Below are positions 1 to 9,024 of a stretch of DNA of 32,871 nucleotides, piece after piece. A program made the translations under genes and the position numbers. Under the pieces are notes generated by a model. The model was not told the origin of the DNA. It was given only the letters and a program-made list of their open reading frames with translations, and did not search any database. The DNA is from Deltaproteobacteria bacterium. Lineage in GTDB: Bacteria > Myxococcota > XYA12-FULL-58-9 > JAFGEK01. Position 1 is the first letter of the stretch. Each line of letters begins with the position of its first letter. The stretch spans positions 1 through 32,871 of the forward strand of contig JAFGEK010000179.1 of the NCBI GenBank assembly GCA_016931625.1, read 5' to 3'.

Positions 1-571
1 CTACTTTTGCAAGTCTTGCTTCGCATTGTGCGGTAGGTCGCGTTAATGAACCATCGGGGTTTTTAAGACGAACGCCCCTTTGCAGTCTTTCAAGCGCCTT
101 GGTATCGGGCCTCCCCCTTACTTTCACCATGTATGTTCTCGGTACTCTAAATGATGGATGAGTTAAAACTTGGGCCAGTTCGCCATCGTTAGTTAATAGA
201 ATTAATCCTTCGGCATCAAAATCTAATCTACCAACTGGGTACAATCGTGGCAGTTCACCCTCAAAGCGCCGTTCGCCTTTAGCGCGGCTTCTTTCAAGCA
301 CGCGCATAATCGTTGGGCGGCCTTCAGGATCACGTACCGTGCTAACCACATGTGTTGGTTTATGCATAGCAATTGTCAGCTTTGGTTCTGATTTAAGGCG
401 ACCATGACCTTCTACTTCAATTGTGTCATTTACTGGGTCAGCCTTGGCCCCTAAAGTACGAATCACTTGACCGTTAACCCTTACCCGACCATCTATGATA
501 TAATTCTCGGCCGCTCGTCGCGAAGCTATGCCCGCGTTAGCGATTATCTTCTGCAATCGAATTTGTTTCAT
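1..571 (-). CDS. rluB: RsuA/RluB-type pseudouridine synthase (3' end outside window)
   Basis: This enzyme isomerises a specific uridine in rRNA to pseudouridine. The ATG is at 571 and the frame stays open to the left window edge, giving about 190 codons with the C-terminus missing. The N-terminus (MKQIRLQKIIANAGIASRR) is a typical S4 RNA-binding domain. The catalytic motif is visible around 182-236 as VGRLDFDAEGLILLTNDG, where the Asp of GRLD is the nucleophile known for this family. The gene lies 25 bp downstream of scpB on the same strand, the usual scpA-scpB-rluB order. The family assignment is firm. RluB (rather than RsuA, RluE or RluF) rests mainly on the gene context. Confidence 0.9.
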   Translation of the reverse strand, partial: MKQIRLQKIIANAGIASRRAAENYIIDGRVRVNGQVIRTLGAKADPVNDTIEVEGHGRLKSEPKLTIAMHKPTHVVSTVRDPEGRPTIMRVLERSRAKGERRFEGELPRLYPVGRLDFDAEGLILLTNDGELAQVLTHPSFRVPRTYMVKVRGRPDTKALERLQRGVRLKNPDGSLTRPTAQCEARLAKV

Positions 572-596
572 GGCTTTTAGTGTAAACCAATCTCTC

Positions 597-1418
597 TTAA
601 TTTTGTGCGTTTTTATTATCAGTATTATTATTTGTTACTGCTATTTCGTTGCTTATGGTTTCTTGTTCAATCTGAATACCTTGCGATGCTAAGGCATCAC
701 GCGTTGTAGCCTCTGTAGTAGTAAGCTGTGACATTGCTTGGTCAAGCAATTCAACATCAGGACCTGCATCAAAGCCCAACTTCTTTGCTTGTTGACTAAG
801 TTTTTCAATACTTTGATGCTTTTCATCAAAATCACGCAACTCTTCTGTCGATTCTGGGTTAAGCTCATGAAATTCACGTAGACTTGGCAGTTGAGCAAGA
901 TTGTTTAAGTTAAAAAAGCTTAAAAATTCTCGCGTGGTCGCATAAAGCATAGGTCTACCTGGTTCATCTTTTTTGCCAACAATGCGAATAAGATTGCGTT
1001 CAAGCAATAAACGCATAGTACCGCCACAATCTACACCACGAATATCATCTATTTCTGGCTTGGTAACCGGTTGGCGATAGGCTATTACCGCTAAAGTTTC
1101 AAGCGCCGCTTGCGACAAACGCAAAGGTTTTTCTTCACACATTGCGCGCAATACATATGAATAGCGAGTATTTGAACGATAGGTTAGACCATCAGCGACC
1201 TGTACTAATACAAAGCCTCGTTTATCATCACTTTGGTTAGTTTCTGCAATTAATATATCGTATATACTCTTTAATTCGCTAATTAGTTCTTCTTGTATCT
1301 CTTTGGTTTCTTCACACCAAAGTCTTAAAAATATTTTCTTAAGGGTATTAAGTGTTACTGGTTCAGCAGAAGCAAAAACAATCGCTTCAATAGCATGTCG
1401 TATTTCGTGGCTATCCAT
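597..1418 (-). CDS. scpB: Segregation and condensation protein B
   Basis: ScpB is the winged-helix partner that binds the kleisin ScpA and the SMC ATPase in the bacterial condensin complex, which acts on the nucleoid. The core, about residues 5-180, contains the family pattern IEAIVFASAEPVTLNTL at the start, then LRLSQAALETLAVIAYRQP and a winged-helix stretch through GRPMLYATTREFLSFF. The protein has 273 residues, longer than the usual 180-200. The excess is a polar C-terminal tail of about 85 residues rich in Glu, Gln, Thr and Asn. The start is 2 bp from the scpA stop, so the two genes are likely translationally coupled. Confidence 0.95.
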   Translation of the reverse strand: MDSHEIRHAIEAIVFASAEPVTLNTLKKIFLRLWCEETKEIQEELISELKSIYDILIAETNQSDDKRGFVLVQVADGLTYRSNTRYSYVLRAMCEEKPLRLSQAALETLAVIAYRQPVTKPEIDDIRGVDCGGTMRLLLERNLIRIVGKKDEPGRPMLYATTREFLSFFNLNNLAQLPSLREFHELNPESTEELRDFDEKHQSIEKLSQQAKKLGFDAGPDVELLDQAMSQLTTTEATTRDALASQGIQIEQETISNEIAVTNNNTDNKNAQN

Positions 1419-1420
1419 AT

Positions 1421-2764
1421 TTATAACCGCCTCTCGTTTTCATCTTTGGGCGTTTTTTTATCAAAACTAGCATCTAAACCTTCAAGTTTAGCATTTGCTT
1501 GCAGAGCAGTAGAAAAACGTGCTTCAAGATAAATACCGCCTTCATTTGATTGATAAATACGTAGCAGTTGCAATTTTACCATTTCTAAAATAGCTAAAAA
1601 ACTTACGACAATATCAATACGCATTGCCAAATCGGCTAACAGTTCTTCAAAGGGTATTGACTGACGCTCAATGAAAACTTCAATAAAAGCACGTACTCGT
1701 TGACGTACTGATACTGCTTCAAGAACAACCTGATGACGTAATTCAGGTTTTTGTCTTTTAAGCACCGCATCGAAAGCTTCAATAAGGGCAAATAAACCTA
1801 CCTCTGCTAATGGCTGAAGTTCAGTTGATTTAGGGATATTTTCAGGATTGCGGTTAAAGGTATCACGCCCTACACGTGTTAAACCTGCTAATTGCCCCGC
1901 CGCATCTTTATATTTTTGATATTCAAGTAAACGCCTTACCAAATCTGCGCGTGGGTCAGTTTCTTCTTCGTCATCTACTTCAACCGGCTTAGGTAATAAA
2001 AGTTTAGATTTTATGTATAATAATTCAGCAGATACAGCTAAAAACTCAGCAGCCACATCAATATTTAATTCTTCCATAGTATGTAAGCAATCAAGATAGC
2101 GCTCACATATAAAGGCTATAGGAATATCAAAAATATCAAGAGCATGCTTGCGGATAAGGAATAGAAGCAAGTCAAGTGGACCTTCAAATCCATTAACATC
2201 TATTTGATATAACTCATGGTCACTTTCAGCTGCTGGGACGTAATCATTTGGAATAACTAGTGGTGGGCGTTCGGCTTTACGAGCTTCTTCGGCTGCTTTG
2301 GCCTCTGCCTCGGCAATACGAGCGGCTTCTTCTTTTGCAACTCGTTCAGCCTCTAGCCGTTCAGCTTCTTGTTGAGCAAGTCGTTCAGCTTGTTCTTGGG
2401 CGGCTTGGGCTTCGGCTTTGGCGATTCTTTCAGCTTCTTGTTGGGCTAGACGTTCGTCTTCTACTCGTTTTATTTCTTCTTGGGCTAATCGCTCAGCCTC
2501 TGCCCGATCAGCTTCTTCTTGGGCAATGCGAGCTTGTTCTTGAGCAATTCGCGCTGCTTCGAGATCAGCTAAATGCTGATCCCTCTCTTGTGAAGCTTTG
2601 GATATAATTGTCGGTTCATTGGGAATTGGCGCATCATTTGTTAAATGATTTGGTGCTGTTAAACGCAAACGCACTTCAGCTTGACGGCTCGAAGTGATCT
2701 TCGTCCACCAACGACGCACTGAATGAGTTACGCGCGCAAATAATGCACCAATGCGCTTTTTCAC
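1421..2764 (-). CDS. scpA: Segregation and condensation protein A (kleisin) with long N-terminal coiled-coil extension
   Basis: ScpA is the kleisin that bridges SMC heads and binds ScpB. The true ScpA domain starts near residue 185 (YQIDVNGFEGPLDLLLFLI) and includes IDVAAEFLAVSAELLYIKSK, which binds the SMC neck; the core is about 260 residues, normal for the family. Before it lie a basic start containing RRWW and, at about 57-166, a continuous Ala/Glu/Gln/Arg heptad-like coiled coil built from units such as AERLAQQEAERI. The start is GTG at 2764, overlapping the trpS stop by 4 bp (GTGA). There is no Met between residue 1 and the core, so the extension appears to be translated. I do not know its function. 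Confidence 0.93.
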   Translation of the reverse strand: MKKRIGALFARVTHSVRRWWTKITSSRQAEVRLRLTAPNHLTNDAPIPNEPTIISKASQERDQHLADLEAARIAQEQARIAQEEADRAEAERLAQEEIKRVEDERLAQQEAERIAKAEAQAAQEQAERLAQQEAERLEAERVAKEEAARIAEAEAKAAEEARKAERPPLVIPNDYVPAAESDHELYQIDVNGFEGPLDLLLFLIRKHALDIFDIPIAFICERYLDCLHTMEELNIDVAAEFLAVSAELLYIKSKLLLPKPVEVDDEEETDPRADLVRRLLEYQKYKDAAGQLAGLTRVGRDTFNRNPENIPKSTELQPLAEVGLFALIEAFDAVLKRQKPELRHQVVLEAVSVRQRVRAFIEVFIERQSIPFEELLADLAMRIDIVVSFLAILEMVKLQLLRIYQSNEGGIYLEARFSTALQANAKLEGLDASFDKKTPKDENERRL

Positions 2765-3750
2765 AGACCCATTGCCTCCCGAACTTCAATCATGGTTTTT
2801 TGAGCTTCTGCTCTGGCAACGGCATTTCCTTGTGCAATTGCGTCATCTAAATCACTTGATGCAAGGATAAGTTGTCGTTTTTCACGAATTGGCTCAAGAA
2901 ATATTTCTAGTTTTTCGAGTAGTTGTTTTTTGCAATCAACACATCCTATTGCGGCAGTACGACATCCTGTTTCAATTTCTTTAAGAGACAATTCATCCTG
3001 AAAAATAGTCTGATATGAATAGATATTGCATATTTCAGGATTACCAGGATCAGTGCGTTTGATTCGTGCAGGGTCTGTTGGCGCTGGCATAACCTTTTTC
3101 TTAATTTCTTCTTTACTATCAGAAAGGTACACGGCATTGTTATAGGACTTTGACATCTTTCTGCCATCTAGTCCAACAAGCCTTCGTGTCTTAGCTAGCA
3201 ATGATTGGGGCTCAGGAAATACAGGTTTATAATAACTATTAAATCGCCGTACTATTTTACGTGATAGCTCAACATGAGCTACCTGGTCCTCGCCAACTGG
3301 AACATGAGTTGCTTTATAAATAACAATATCAGCCGTCTGTAGTAGCGGATATCCTAAAAAACCAATCGTTGAGAGATCACGGTCACTTAATTCTTGTCGC
3401 ATTTCTTTATATGACGGCACCCGTTCAAGCCACGGAATTGGAGTCAACATTCCTAACAAGGTCGATAATTCACCATGTTCAGGTACTGCAGCTTGCGTAA
3501 AAAGAGTGGATTTTTTTGGATCAATACCAACTGCAATCCAATCAGCAAACATCTCACGACGAAAACGTAAAAATTGAGAAGTATCATTATACCCAGTAGT
3601 AAGCGCATGCCAGTCAGCTGACATAAAAAAGCAATGATATTCACCACTGTTTTGTAGGCGAACCCAGTTTTCTAAGGCACCAAAATAATGCCCAAGATGA
3701 AGCGGACCAGTAGGTCTGTTTCCTGATAGAACTCGTGCTGGATTTGCCAT
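2761..3750 (-). CDS. trpS: Tryptophan--tRNA ligase
   Basis: Class I aminoacyl-tRNA synthetase that charges tRNA-Trp with tryptophan in the cytoplasm. The HIGH-type signature is PLHLGHYFG at residues 16-24, and the KMSKS loop is intact at 198-202 (GRKMSKSYNNA). At 329 residues the length matches bacterial TrpRS. The ATG at 3750 is preceded by AAAGG about 9 bases upstream. It overlaps scpA by 4 bp at its 3' end and lies downstream of the M50 protease gene. Nothing looks damaged. Confidence 0.97.
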   Translation of the reverse strand: MANPARVLSGNRPTGPLHLGHYFGALENWVRLQNSGEYHCFFMSADWHALTTGYNDTSQFLRFRREMFADWIAVGIDPKKSTLFTQAAVPEHGELSTLLGMLTPIPWLERVPSYKEMRQELSDRDLSTIGFLGYPLLQTADIVIYKATHVPVGEDQVAHVELSRKIVRRFNSYYKPVFPEPQSLLAKTRRLVGLDGRKMSKSYNNAVYLSDSKEEIKKKVMPAPTDPARIKRTDPGNPEICNIYSYQTIFQDELSLKEIETGCRTAAIGCVDCKKQLLEKLEIFLEPIREKRQLILASSDLDDAIAQGNAVARAEAQKTMIEVREAMGL

Positions 3751-3789
3751 AATAAGCTACCTTTTGATCGCAAAACAACGAAACGTCAA

Positions 3790-3806
3790 TTAGGGGGTGT
3801 CCCTAA
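3790..3806. repeat. Short perfect inverted repeat between trpS and the M50 protease gene
   Basis: TTAGGG and CCCTAA form 6-bp perfect arms around a 5-base loop (GGTGT) in the 66-bp gap. No T-run follows on either strand, so it does not look like a standard Rho-independent terminator. The right half (GTCCCTAA) also occurs at about 31707-31714 after lpxA. Its role is unknown. Confidence 0.4.
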
Positions 3807-3816
3807 ATAAATTACT

Positions 3817-4482
3817 TTAACTAAGACCTACAATTGCCTTTAATCCTGTAAATATTAGCTCGACAGGACGAGCTAATATTCGACCAGCAAAAACAATTAT
3901 CAAAATAAGACCAATCCAACCAAAACGACGGCTTATGTTATGAAAACCAGAAGCCCATGCAGATGGTAACAAACCTGCAAGAACTGACTGACCATCTAAT
4001 GGAGCTACTGGAAGCATATTAAAAACAAACAAAGCAATGTTAATTATGACCATACGAATTAAAAAAGTTGCAATTGCTTCGGGAGTATTGGCGATATAAC
4101 CTGAATGCACCAAAAAAGATGCTAACGCCAAACATATAATTGCCATTAGCAAGTTTGATATTGGCCCGGCAGCCGCTACAATCATATGCCCCTTCCACAT
4201 TGAAATTTTGCGCGTGTAACGAGATGGATCAGTAGGAACAGGTTTTGCCCAACCAAAAGCTGGTAGTCCTTGCATTGTTAATAACAACGGCAATACGAGT
4301 GTGCCAATTGGATCGATATGTGCAATTGGATTAAGGGTTAAACGACCGTGACGCGTAGCGGTATCATCCCCAAGCTGCTTAGCACTCCAAGCATGAGCAA
4401 ATTCATGGACAGAAAGTGATAAAATTACGGGTATTAAACCAATTATGGCGACTATAAAAGTATCAAAATTGCCTTGTTCCAC
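3817..4482 (-). CDS. M50/site-2 protease family membrane metalloprotease
   Basis: A polytopic membrane zinc protease of the site-2 protease (M50B) family. The zinc ligands are seen in HEFAHAWSAKQLGD (HExxH) near residue 30, and the family's second motif is NMLPVAPLDGQSVL (N-x-x-P...DG) near 155. Several hydrophobic segments span the protein. I chose the GTG at 4482 because GGGAG lies 5 bases upstream. A TTG at 4494 would add four residues but leaves only 3 bases to its upstream GGGAG. The leader contains a duplicated unit (TTGGGAGTTC twice), which creates both options. It sits between xerD and trpS, as in many related genomes. The substrate is unknown. Confidence 0.88.
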   Translation of the reverse strand: MEQGNFDTFIVAIIGLIPVILSLSVHEFAHAWSAKQLGDDTATRHGRLTLNPIAHIDPIGTLVLPLLLTMQGLPAFGWAKPVPTDPSRYTRKISMWKGHMIVAAAGPISNLLMAIICLALASFLVHSGYIANTPEAIATFLIRMVIINIALFVFNMLPVAPLDGQSVLAGLLPSAWASGFHNISRRFGWIGLILIIVFAGRILARPVELIFTGLKAIVGLS

Positions 4483-4660
4483 AAGAACTCCCAAGAACTC
4501 CCAAGACCTAGATGTTGCCGCCGCTTCACTAAATAAGGCAACAGTGTGAAACTTAAGCTAAACAGCATCCGGCTTAGTACGCTGCTATGCATACCGCCGT
4601 CAACCGCCGCCATAATATTAGCTATAGTTTAAAAAAAGGCTTAGTTTTTGTAGCCAATTA

Positions 4661-5557
4661 CTAGCCCTTGCCAAGTGGATGGTGCCTATCAACTACTGAA
4701 CATAAGTCTTTAGTATCAACATGGGTATAAATCTCAGTAGTTGCAATATTGGCGTGCCCTAACATTTCTTGTACCGAACGTAAATCAGCACCACCCTGCA
4801 ATAAATGCGTAGCAAAAGCATGGCGTAGTTTATGTGGTGACAGTGAACGTGCAATCCCCGCTTGAACTCCCAACCGTCTGATAATTTTAAAAATGGCCAT
4901 TCGTGATATTGGTAGGCCACGATTGCCTATAAAAATATATTGACTTGGACGCCCTTTTAATAAAGCAGGCCTACCTTGATTTAAATAAGCAGTTAAAGCT
5001 GCAATCGCTGGTTTTCCAAGAGGAACCACGCGCTCTTTGCTACCTTTACCAAATGGTCTAACAACCCCAAGAGATAAATGCAGTTCGTCGATTTGTAATT
5101 GGCATAGCTCACTAGCACGTAAACCAGATGCATATAGCAACTCCATGGCTGCATGATCACGTAATGCTCGGGGGGTTGTCGTATGTGAAGACTGCTGCAT
5201 TAAACGATCAGCTTCAGCTCTAGATACAACAATAGGTAATTTACGACGTTGGCGTGGACCAATAAGCAATTTAGTCGGATTTTGTTTTATTTTTTGTGCA
5301 ACTACTAGAAAATTGAAAAACTGTCGAACAGCAGAAAGTGCTCGCCCCTGACTTGCAGGAGTTAATCCTTGTTTTGATAACCCAGCAAGCCAGCGTGTTA
5401 AATGTAAAGTACGCACTGCTTCTGGTTTATTAACCTTTTGATCAGAAAGCGCTGTTCGCAATCCAAAGAGATCTCGTGCATATGCTTCAATCGTCCGTGG
5501 CGAAAGATTGCGTTCAACCCGTAGATGTTCAAGATAGCGGTCACAAGATTGTTCCAT
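4661..5557 (-). CDS. xerD: Tyrosine recombinase XerC/XerD
   Basis: Site-specific recombinase that resolves chromosome dimers at dif together with FtsK. The N-terminal SAM-like core-binding domain covers about residues 1-90 and the catalytic domain about 110-298. All active-site residues are visible: Arg147 (ASGLRASEL), Lys171 (FGKGSKER), His242 and Arg245 (HKLRHAF), His268 (LGHAN) and Tyr277 (TEIYTHV). At 298 residues the length is standard. XerD is preferred over XerC because of the adjacent scpAB/trpS cluster. No mobile-element context is seen, so it is most likely the housekeeping enzyme. Confidence 0.93.
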   Translation of the reverse strand: MEQSCDRYLEHLRVERNLSPRTIEAYARDLFGLRTALSDQKVNKPEAVRTLHLTRWLAGLSKQGLTPASQGRALSAVRQFFNFLVVAQKIKQNPTKLLIGPRQRRKLPIVVSRAEADRLMQQSSHTTTPRALRDHAAMELLYASGLRASELCQLQIDELHLSLGVVRPFGKGSKERVVPLGKPAIAALTAYLNQGRPALLKGRPSQYIFIGNRGLPISRMAIFKIIRRLGVQAGIARSLSPHKLRHAFATHLLQGGADLRSVQEMLGHANIATTEIYTHVDTKDLCSVVDRHHPLGKG

Positions 5558-5672
5558 TGCAGTAAAAAATACGCTTTTATTATATATTTGGCAATTTTTG
5601 TTTATTTACTTCAATCTGATAACCTCATGTATAGTTGGTATTTTTTACAATATTAATTTATACCTTTATAAA

Positions 5673-6239
5673 GTGACTACCTTCAGCAATATCTCATTTG
5701 AAGAACAACTTTGGCGTCTTGCACAAGGTTATTTAACCAGTGGCGAGCCGGTATCTTTTTATGATGCTTTTACTTTAATTCGCTTGGCAAGACGAAGCGA
5801 TAATCTTAGCGAAAAAACACTGCAATATCTAATTTCGGTATTTGATCACGAAACCACTACTAATGGCGGCAAAGGTGTATTAGCAGATTTCTTGCGTGCT
5901 TTAACTCAAAGACAAAATAAACAACGAGCCCGAGCTGAACGTATTATCTCCATTCGTGACCATGATACTACCATTCGCACTTTTGTTGGCGCGACATTAT
6001 ACATTTTAGTTAGTGACGCCACCGCAACTGCCGATGACTGGAGCGTAATCTGTCTTGAAGGTCCGGCTCAACTAACTCGCTTATCACCAATTCGCGCTCA
6101 AAGTTTAAATGCAGATTTTGAATTATTTTTGGTAAATCAAGGCCAAGTATCTTTAGAGCTTTGTACATTAAAAACCGAACGTAATATTAGAGATAAACGA
6201 TTAAAATTATTAATAATAGTTGAATCAAAGAATACTTAA
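5673..6239 (+). CDS. Conserved-looking hypothetical protein, no family recognised
   Basis: I do not recognise this protein. The frame is open from 5598, but the first 25 codons from a TTG there are Phe/Tyr/Ile-rich and look non-coding, so I prefer the GTG at 5673 (188 residues). Neither start has a good Shine-Dalgarno sequence. The product is soluble and begins with a helical segment (ISFEEQLWRLAQGYLTSG). A second half, containing TFVGATLYILVSDATA and CLEGPAQLTRLSPIRA, may be a beta-rich domain. No signal peptide, membrane segment or catalytic motif stands out. It is divergent from xerD and convergent with the lipoprotein gene at 6272. Confidence 0.6.
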   Translation: MTTFSNISFEEQLWRLAQGYLTSGEPVSFYDAFTLIRLARRSDNLSEKTLQYLISVFDHETTTNGGKGVLADFLRALTQRQNKQRARAERIISIRDHDTTIRTFVGATLYILVSDATATADDWSVICLEGPAQLTRLSPIRAQSLNADFELFLVNQGQVSLELCTLKTERNIRDKRLKLLIIVESKNT

Positions 6240-6252
6240 ATTTCATACTCTA

Positions 6253-6279
6253 CTTTTTAAAGCGCTAAAAATTAAAAAG
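6253..6279. terminator. Possible AT-rich bidirectional terminator
   Basis: CTTTTTAA and TTAAAAAG are perfect 8-bp arms around an 11-base loop, placed between two convergent genes (stops at 6239 and 6272). The stem is AT-rich and weak, so termination here is a guess based mainly on position. Confidence 0.3.
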
Positions 6280-6805
6280 CATTTCTGATAGAAATTGAAT
6301 TCGCAACATTTTTATCTTTTACGCTGTATTTAAGGTCGATACTATAGCAATTGCTTTGGTATTGTTGTTCATCAATTATACGTACACCCAAACGAATTAC
6401 TTGATTGTTATAAATATTACTCATACGAATTACCGGTAATGTGATTGTACCTGAAGTACTATTTGGATCTATAGCGTTATCACGAAAACTCGATAATAAA
6501 TTTAAAGTAACAGGCGTCTGATCGCCATTTAAGTAGATAGTGGCACTACCGTTTTGAAGATCTCCCTCTTTATCAGAAAAAGATAGAGCTAAAACTATCG
6601 CCCAAGGGTCGTCCGGCATTGGATGATCAATTAGCCATATCCTTTCAATTTTTGGAGATGATGGGGTATTAGTTTGACCATCTGCAGGCGGGCAAGCATC
6701 CTGGCCACATCCGATCAATATGGATGAGAATAAAATAAAAAAAACAATCAAAGGTTTTTTTAATTGGGCTAAAAAAAATCGTAAATTCATAACATGTTCA
6801 ACCAT
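6272..6805 (-). CDS. Small exported lipoprotein, function unknown
   Basis: The N-terminus has basic residues, a hydrophobic stretch (LIVFFILFSSILIG) and a lipobox ending in Cys (ILIGC) near residue 33, so the mature protein should be lipid-anchored. The rest, about 145 residues, is beta-rich and contains SFSDKEGDLQNGSATIYLNG, which resembles an Ig-like or cadherin-like strand pattern ('D.EGD...G'). The ATG at 6805 is used. An in-frame ATG at 6790 gives a more usual signal-peptide length and may be the true start. No domain is recognised with confidence. Confidence 0.7.
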   Translation of the reverse strand: MVEHVMNLRFFLAQLKKPLIVFFILFSSILIGCGQDACPPADGQTNTPSSPKIERIWLIDHPMPDDPWAIVLALSFSDKEGDLQNGSATIYLNGDQTPVTLNLLSSFRDNAIDPNSTSGTITLPVIRMSNIYNNQVIRLGVRIIDEQQYQSNCYSIDLKYSVKDKNVANSISIRNAF

Positions 6806-7024
6806 TTACCCACGCCCCCTTTACCGCTAGCAATAACAATTAAGTTTTTGATCGAATTTGTCATGTTAATCATTTTAAAAATACTTTGTTTTTAAAAAGA
6901 TAGTGTTGAGTGTTGAATTCAATGTGCTATCGGCACTAACTACGTTGCCGACATTGATGGGTCAACTAAAGAAACATAATTCTAAATCGAATTACCTAAA
7001 AAATTTAAAAAAAAGAGAAAAATT

Positions 7025-7882
7025 GTGGTTTTAATCGACACGCAAACAAATCTTGACCAAGAATTAAAAGTGGCAAAAAAATTAGCAATAGCCGCTGGTG
7101 AAATAATTCTTGAACATTATAGTCAAAAAATATCAGTTCAATTTAAAGATGTGAGTAAATCAGATCCTGTTACTCAAGCTGATAAAGACGCTAATCAACT
7201 AATTGTTAATGGGCTAATCGCAGAATTCCCTCATGATGCCATATTAGCAGAAGAATCTCCGCAATCTGATGAACGATATAGTCGGTATAGATTATGGTGT
7301 GTTGACCCGCTTGATGGTACGCGAGAATTTATTGAACGTAATGGGCAATTTGCGGTTATGATAGGTCTTGCAATTTACGGCAAAGCCACACTTGGCGTTG
7401 TTTATCACCCTACTAGCGCTACATTATATTGGGGAGTTAAAAGCCAAGCTTTTCGACAGCATAAAGATGAACATCCGGTAGCTTTATCTTCAACTAAAAA
7501 TACAGATCTAAAACAAGCCAGAATAATGGTTTCTCGCTCACATCGCTCACAAAGCGTAAGTCGCGTAATAAAAACACTCGGTATTACAAAAATTGAACCT
7601 CATGGCAGCGTGGGTCTAAAAGTAGTACGTATTGCAGAAGGTAGCGCTGATGTTTATTTATCGCTTTCAAATAAAACACAAGAATGGGACGCTTGCGCAT
7701 CAGAAGCAATCATTACTGCTGCTGGTGGATGCATGACTGACGCATTAGGAAAACCATTGTTGTATAATAAAACCGTGCCCAATACTCCGCATGGCATGCT
7801 AGCGACAAATTCGCTGTTACATAAACGATGTGTAGACGCAGTTATACCACTTGCACAAGAACGTAATTGGTATAGCGAGTAA
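7025..7882 (+). CDS. cysQ: CysQ-like 3'(2'),5'-bisphosphate nucleotidase (inositol monophosphatase family)
   Basis: A Mg-dependent phosphatase that in this subfamily hydrolyses 3'-phosphoadenosine 5'-phosphate (pAp) to AMP during sulfate assimilation. Metal-binding motifs are complete: Glu76-Glu77 in AEESPQ, DPLDGT at 94-99, followed by REFIERNG as in CysQ, and WDACASEAI with Asp222. The length of 285 residues is a little above E. coli CysQ. The start is GTG at 7025 after a purine-rich AAAAGAGAAAAATT leader. The stop is 10 bp from the convergent TPR gene. Another IMPase activity such as inositol-phosphatase cannot be excluded. Confidence 0.85.
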   Translation: MVLIDTQTNLDQELKVAKKLAIAAGEIILEHYSQKISVQFKDVSKSDPVTQADKDANQLIVNGLIAEFPHDAILAEESPQSDERYSRYRLWCVDPLDGTREFIERNGQFAVMIGLAIYGKATLGVVYHPTSATLYWGVKSQAFRQHKDEHPVALSSTKNTDLKQARIMVSRSHRSQSVSRVIKTLGITKIEPHGSVGLKVVRIAEGSADVYLSLSNKTQEWDACASEAIITAAGGCMTDALGKPLLYNKTVPNTPHGMLATNSLLHKRCVDAVIPLAQERNWYSE

Positions 7883-7892
7883 AGCAAAACAG

Positions 7893-8879
7893 TTAGTCGT
7901 TATTAGTCTTATTGGCTGGTTTTGCTGATGGCTTTGGTTTTAATTTTGTGGCAGGTTTTGCTTGTGCGTCTTTGGCTTTAGTCTTTTGACTGAGTTCAGT
8001 TTTATCGAGTGAAGCTAATTGCCCTTTTGCGTAATTTCCAAATTTACCCCCTTTACGCTGAACTTCAGTAAGTACTTTGCGCGCTTCTTCTCGACGATTT
8101 AGAGCCGCCAAAGTAACTCCAAGTAGATAACGCGCCTCATCGATAACCGCAGCGTCATCATTTGATTTTATTATTGTACGCAGAACTGGCTCTGCTTCTT
8201 GATAACGTTTTTGACTCCATAAAGCTGCCGCTAAATAATAACGAGCCGCTGAAGCAAAACGACCATCAGGTGCAAGTTTAAGAGAACGTTGATATCCCAT
8301 AATGGCACTGCTGTGATTGCTTTTGTTTTGGGCGGTACGTGCCAAACGATAAGCGCTTTCGGCTGCCTGATCACGCAAATCACTAACTCGCCTTTCAAGC
8401 AATTTTGCCTCAAGAGTAGTAAGCTGCGATAACTCAATATCTTCTAGCAAATCAACCGCTTCTTTTTCTTGTTTATTGTCTAATAAGGTTACTAACTTGA
8501 CCGCACTTGCTGCAGCTTTTTTGCGAAGATTGCGCTCTTTTTCGATTTCTTTTTCACGTTGTTTGGCATGTGCTAACGCTTTTTCTGCTTTTATTTTTAT
8601 ATCAGTAGTAGCTTTTTGGGTACTTTCAAGTTCACTTTTTAACGAACCAACAAGAGCGCTGTGAATTACGAATGCAGCAATAATAATTGCTGTGGCTACA
8701 ATAATATGCACGCCAATACTAGCAATGCGAGTTCGTCGTTCAAGTGAATCGAAACGCTTTTGAAAACTTTTAATTTCGATTGAAAGGTTTTTAACCTGAT
8801 TATCTGTTTTAATCGCTTGATTGCGTGCCTCAATGATTTCGCGGCGTAACTCAATCAATTCTTTGTCGGCATCAACCAT
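7893..8879 (-). CDS. Membrane-anchored coiled-coil and TPR protein
   Basis: The protein starts with a cytoplasmic coiled coil (about residues 5-50). A single transmembrane helix follows at 52-74, then a second coiled coil at about 80-120. TPR-like helices occupy about 170-275, for example SAARYYLAAALWSQKRYQEA and EARYLLGVTLAALNRREEA. The protein ends in a Lys/Pro/Ala-rich low-complexity tail. The layout suggests a scaffold or a YbgF-like envelope protein, but no specific family is clear. AGGAGG lies 8 bases before the ATG, a strong initiation signal. It is convergent with cysQ and divergent from the broken lepB. Confidence 0.75.
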   Translation of the reverse strand: MVDADKELIELRREIIEARNQAIKTDNQVKNLSIEIKSFQKRFDSLERRTRIASIGVHIIVATAIIIAAFVIHSALVGSLKSELESTQKATTDIKIKAEKALAHAKQREKEIEKERNLRKKAAASAVKLVTLLDNKQEKEAVDLLEDIELSQLTTLEAKLLERRVSDLRDQAAESAYRLARTAQNKSNHSSAIMGYQRSLKLAPDGRFASAARYYLAAALWSQKRYQEAEPVLRTIIKSNDDAAVIDEARYLLGVTLAALNRREEARKVLTEVQRKGGKFGNYAKGQLASLDKTELSQKTKAKDAQAKPATKLKPKPSAKPANKTNND

Positions 8880-9024
8880 AAAATTGCCTCCTGCTTACTT
8901 AAATAAAAACCCGACAAGAAAATCAGGTGCTTGTACTAACATTTAGACTCAAAGGTGCCAAACGATAATAATAATTTTTTTTGTTTATCGATATCTAAAT
9001 CGATTTTAATATACAGGTATCACT

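Noticed and set aside
2260-2607. Plus-strand ORF rich in Leu and Arg opposite the scpA coiled-coil region
   Set aside because: It is the mirror of the repetitive Glu/Gln/Ala/Arg codons of scpA and has no Shine-Dalgarno or domain.
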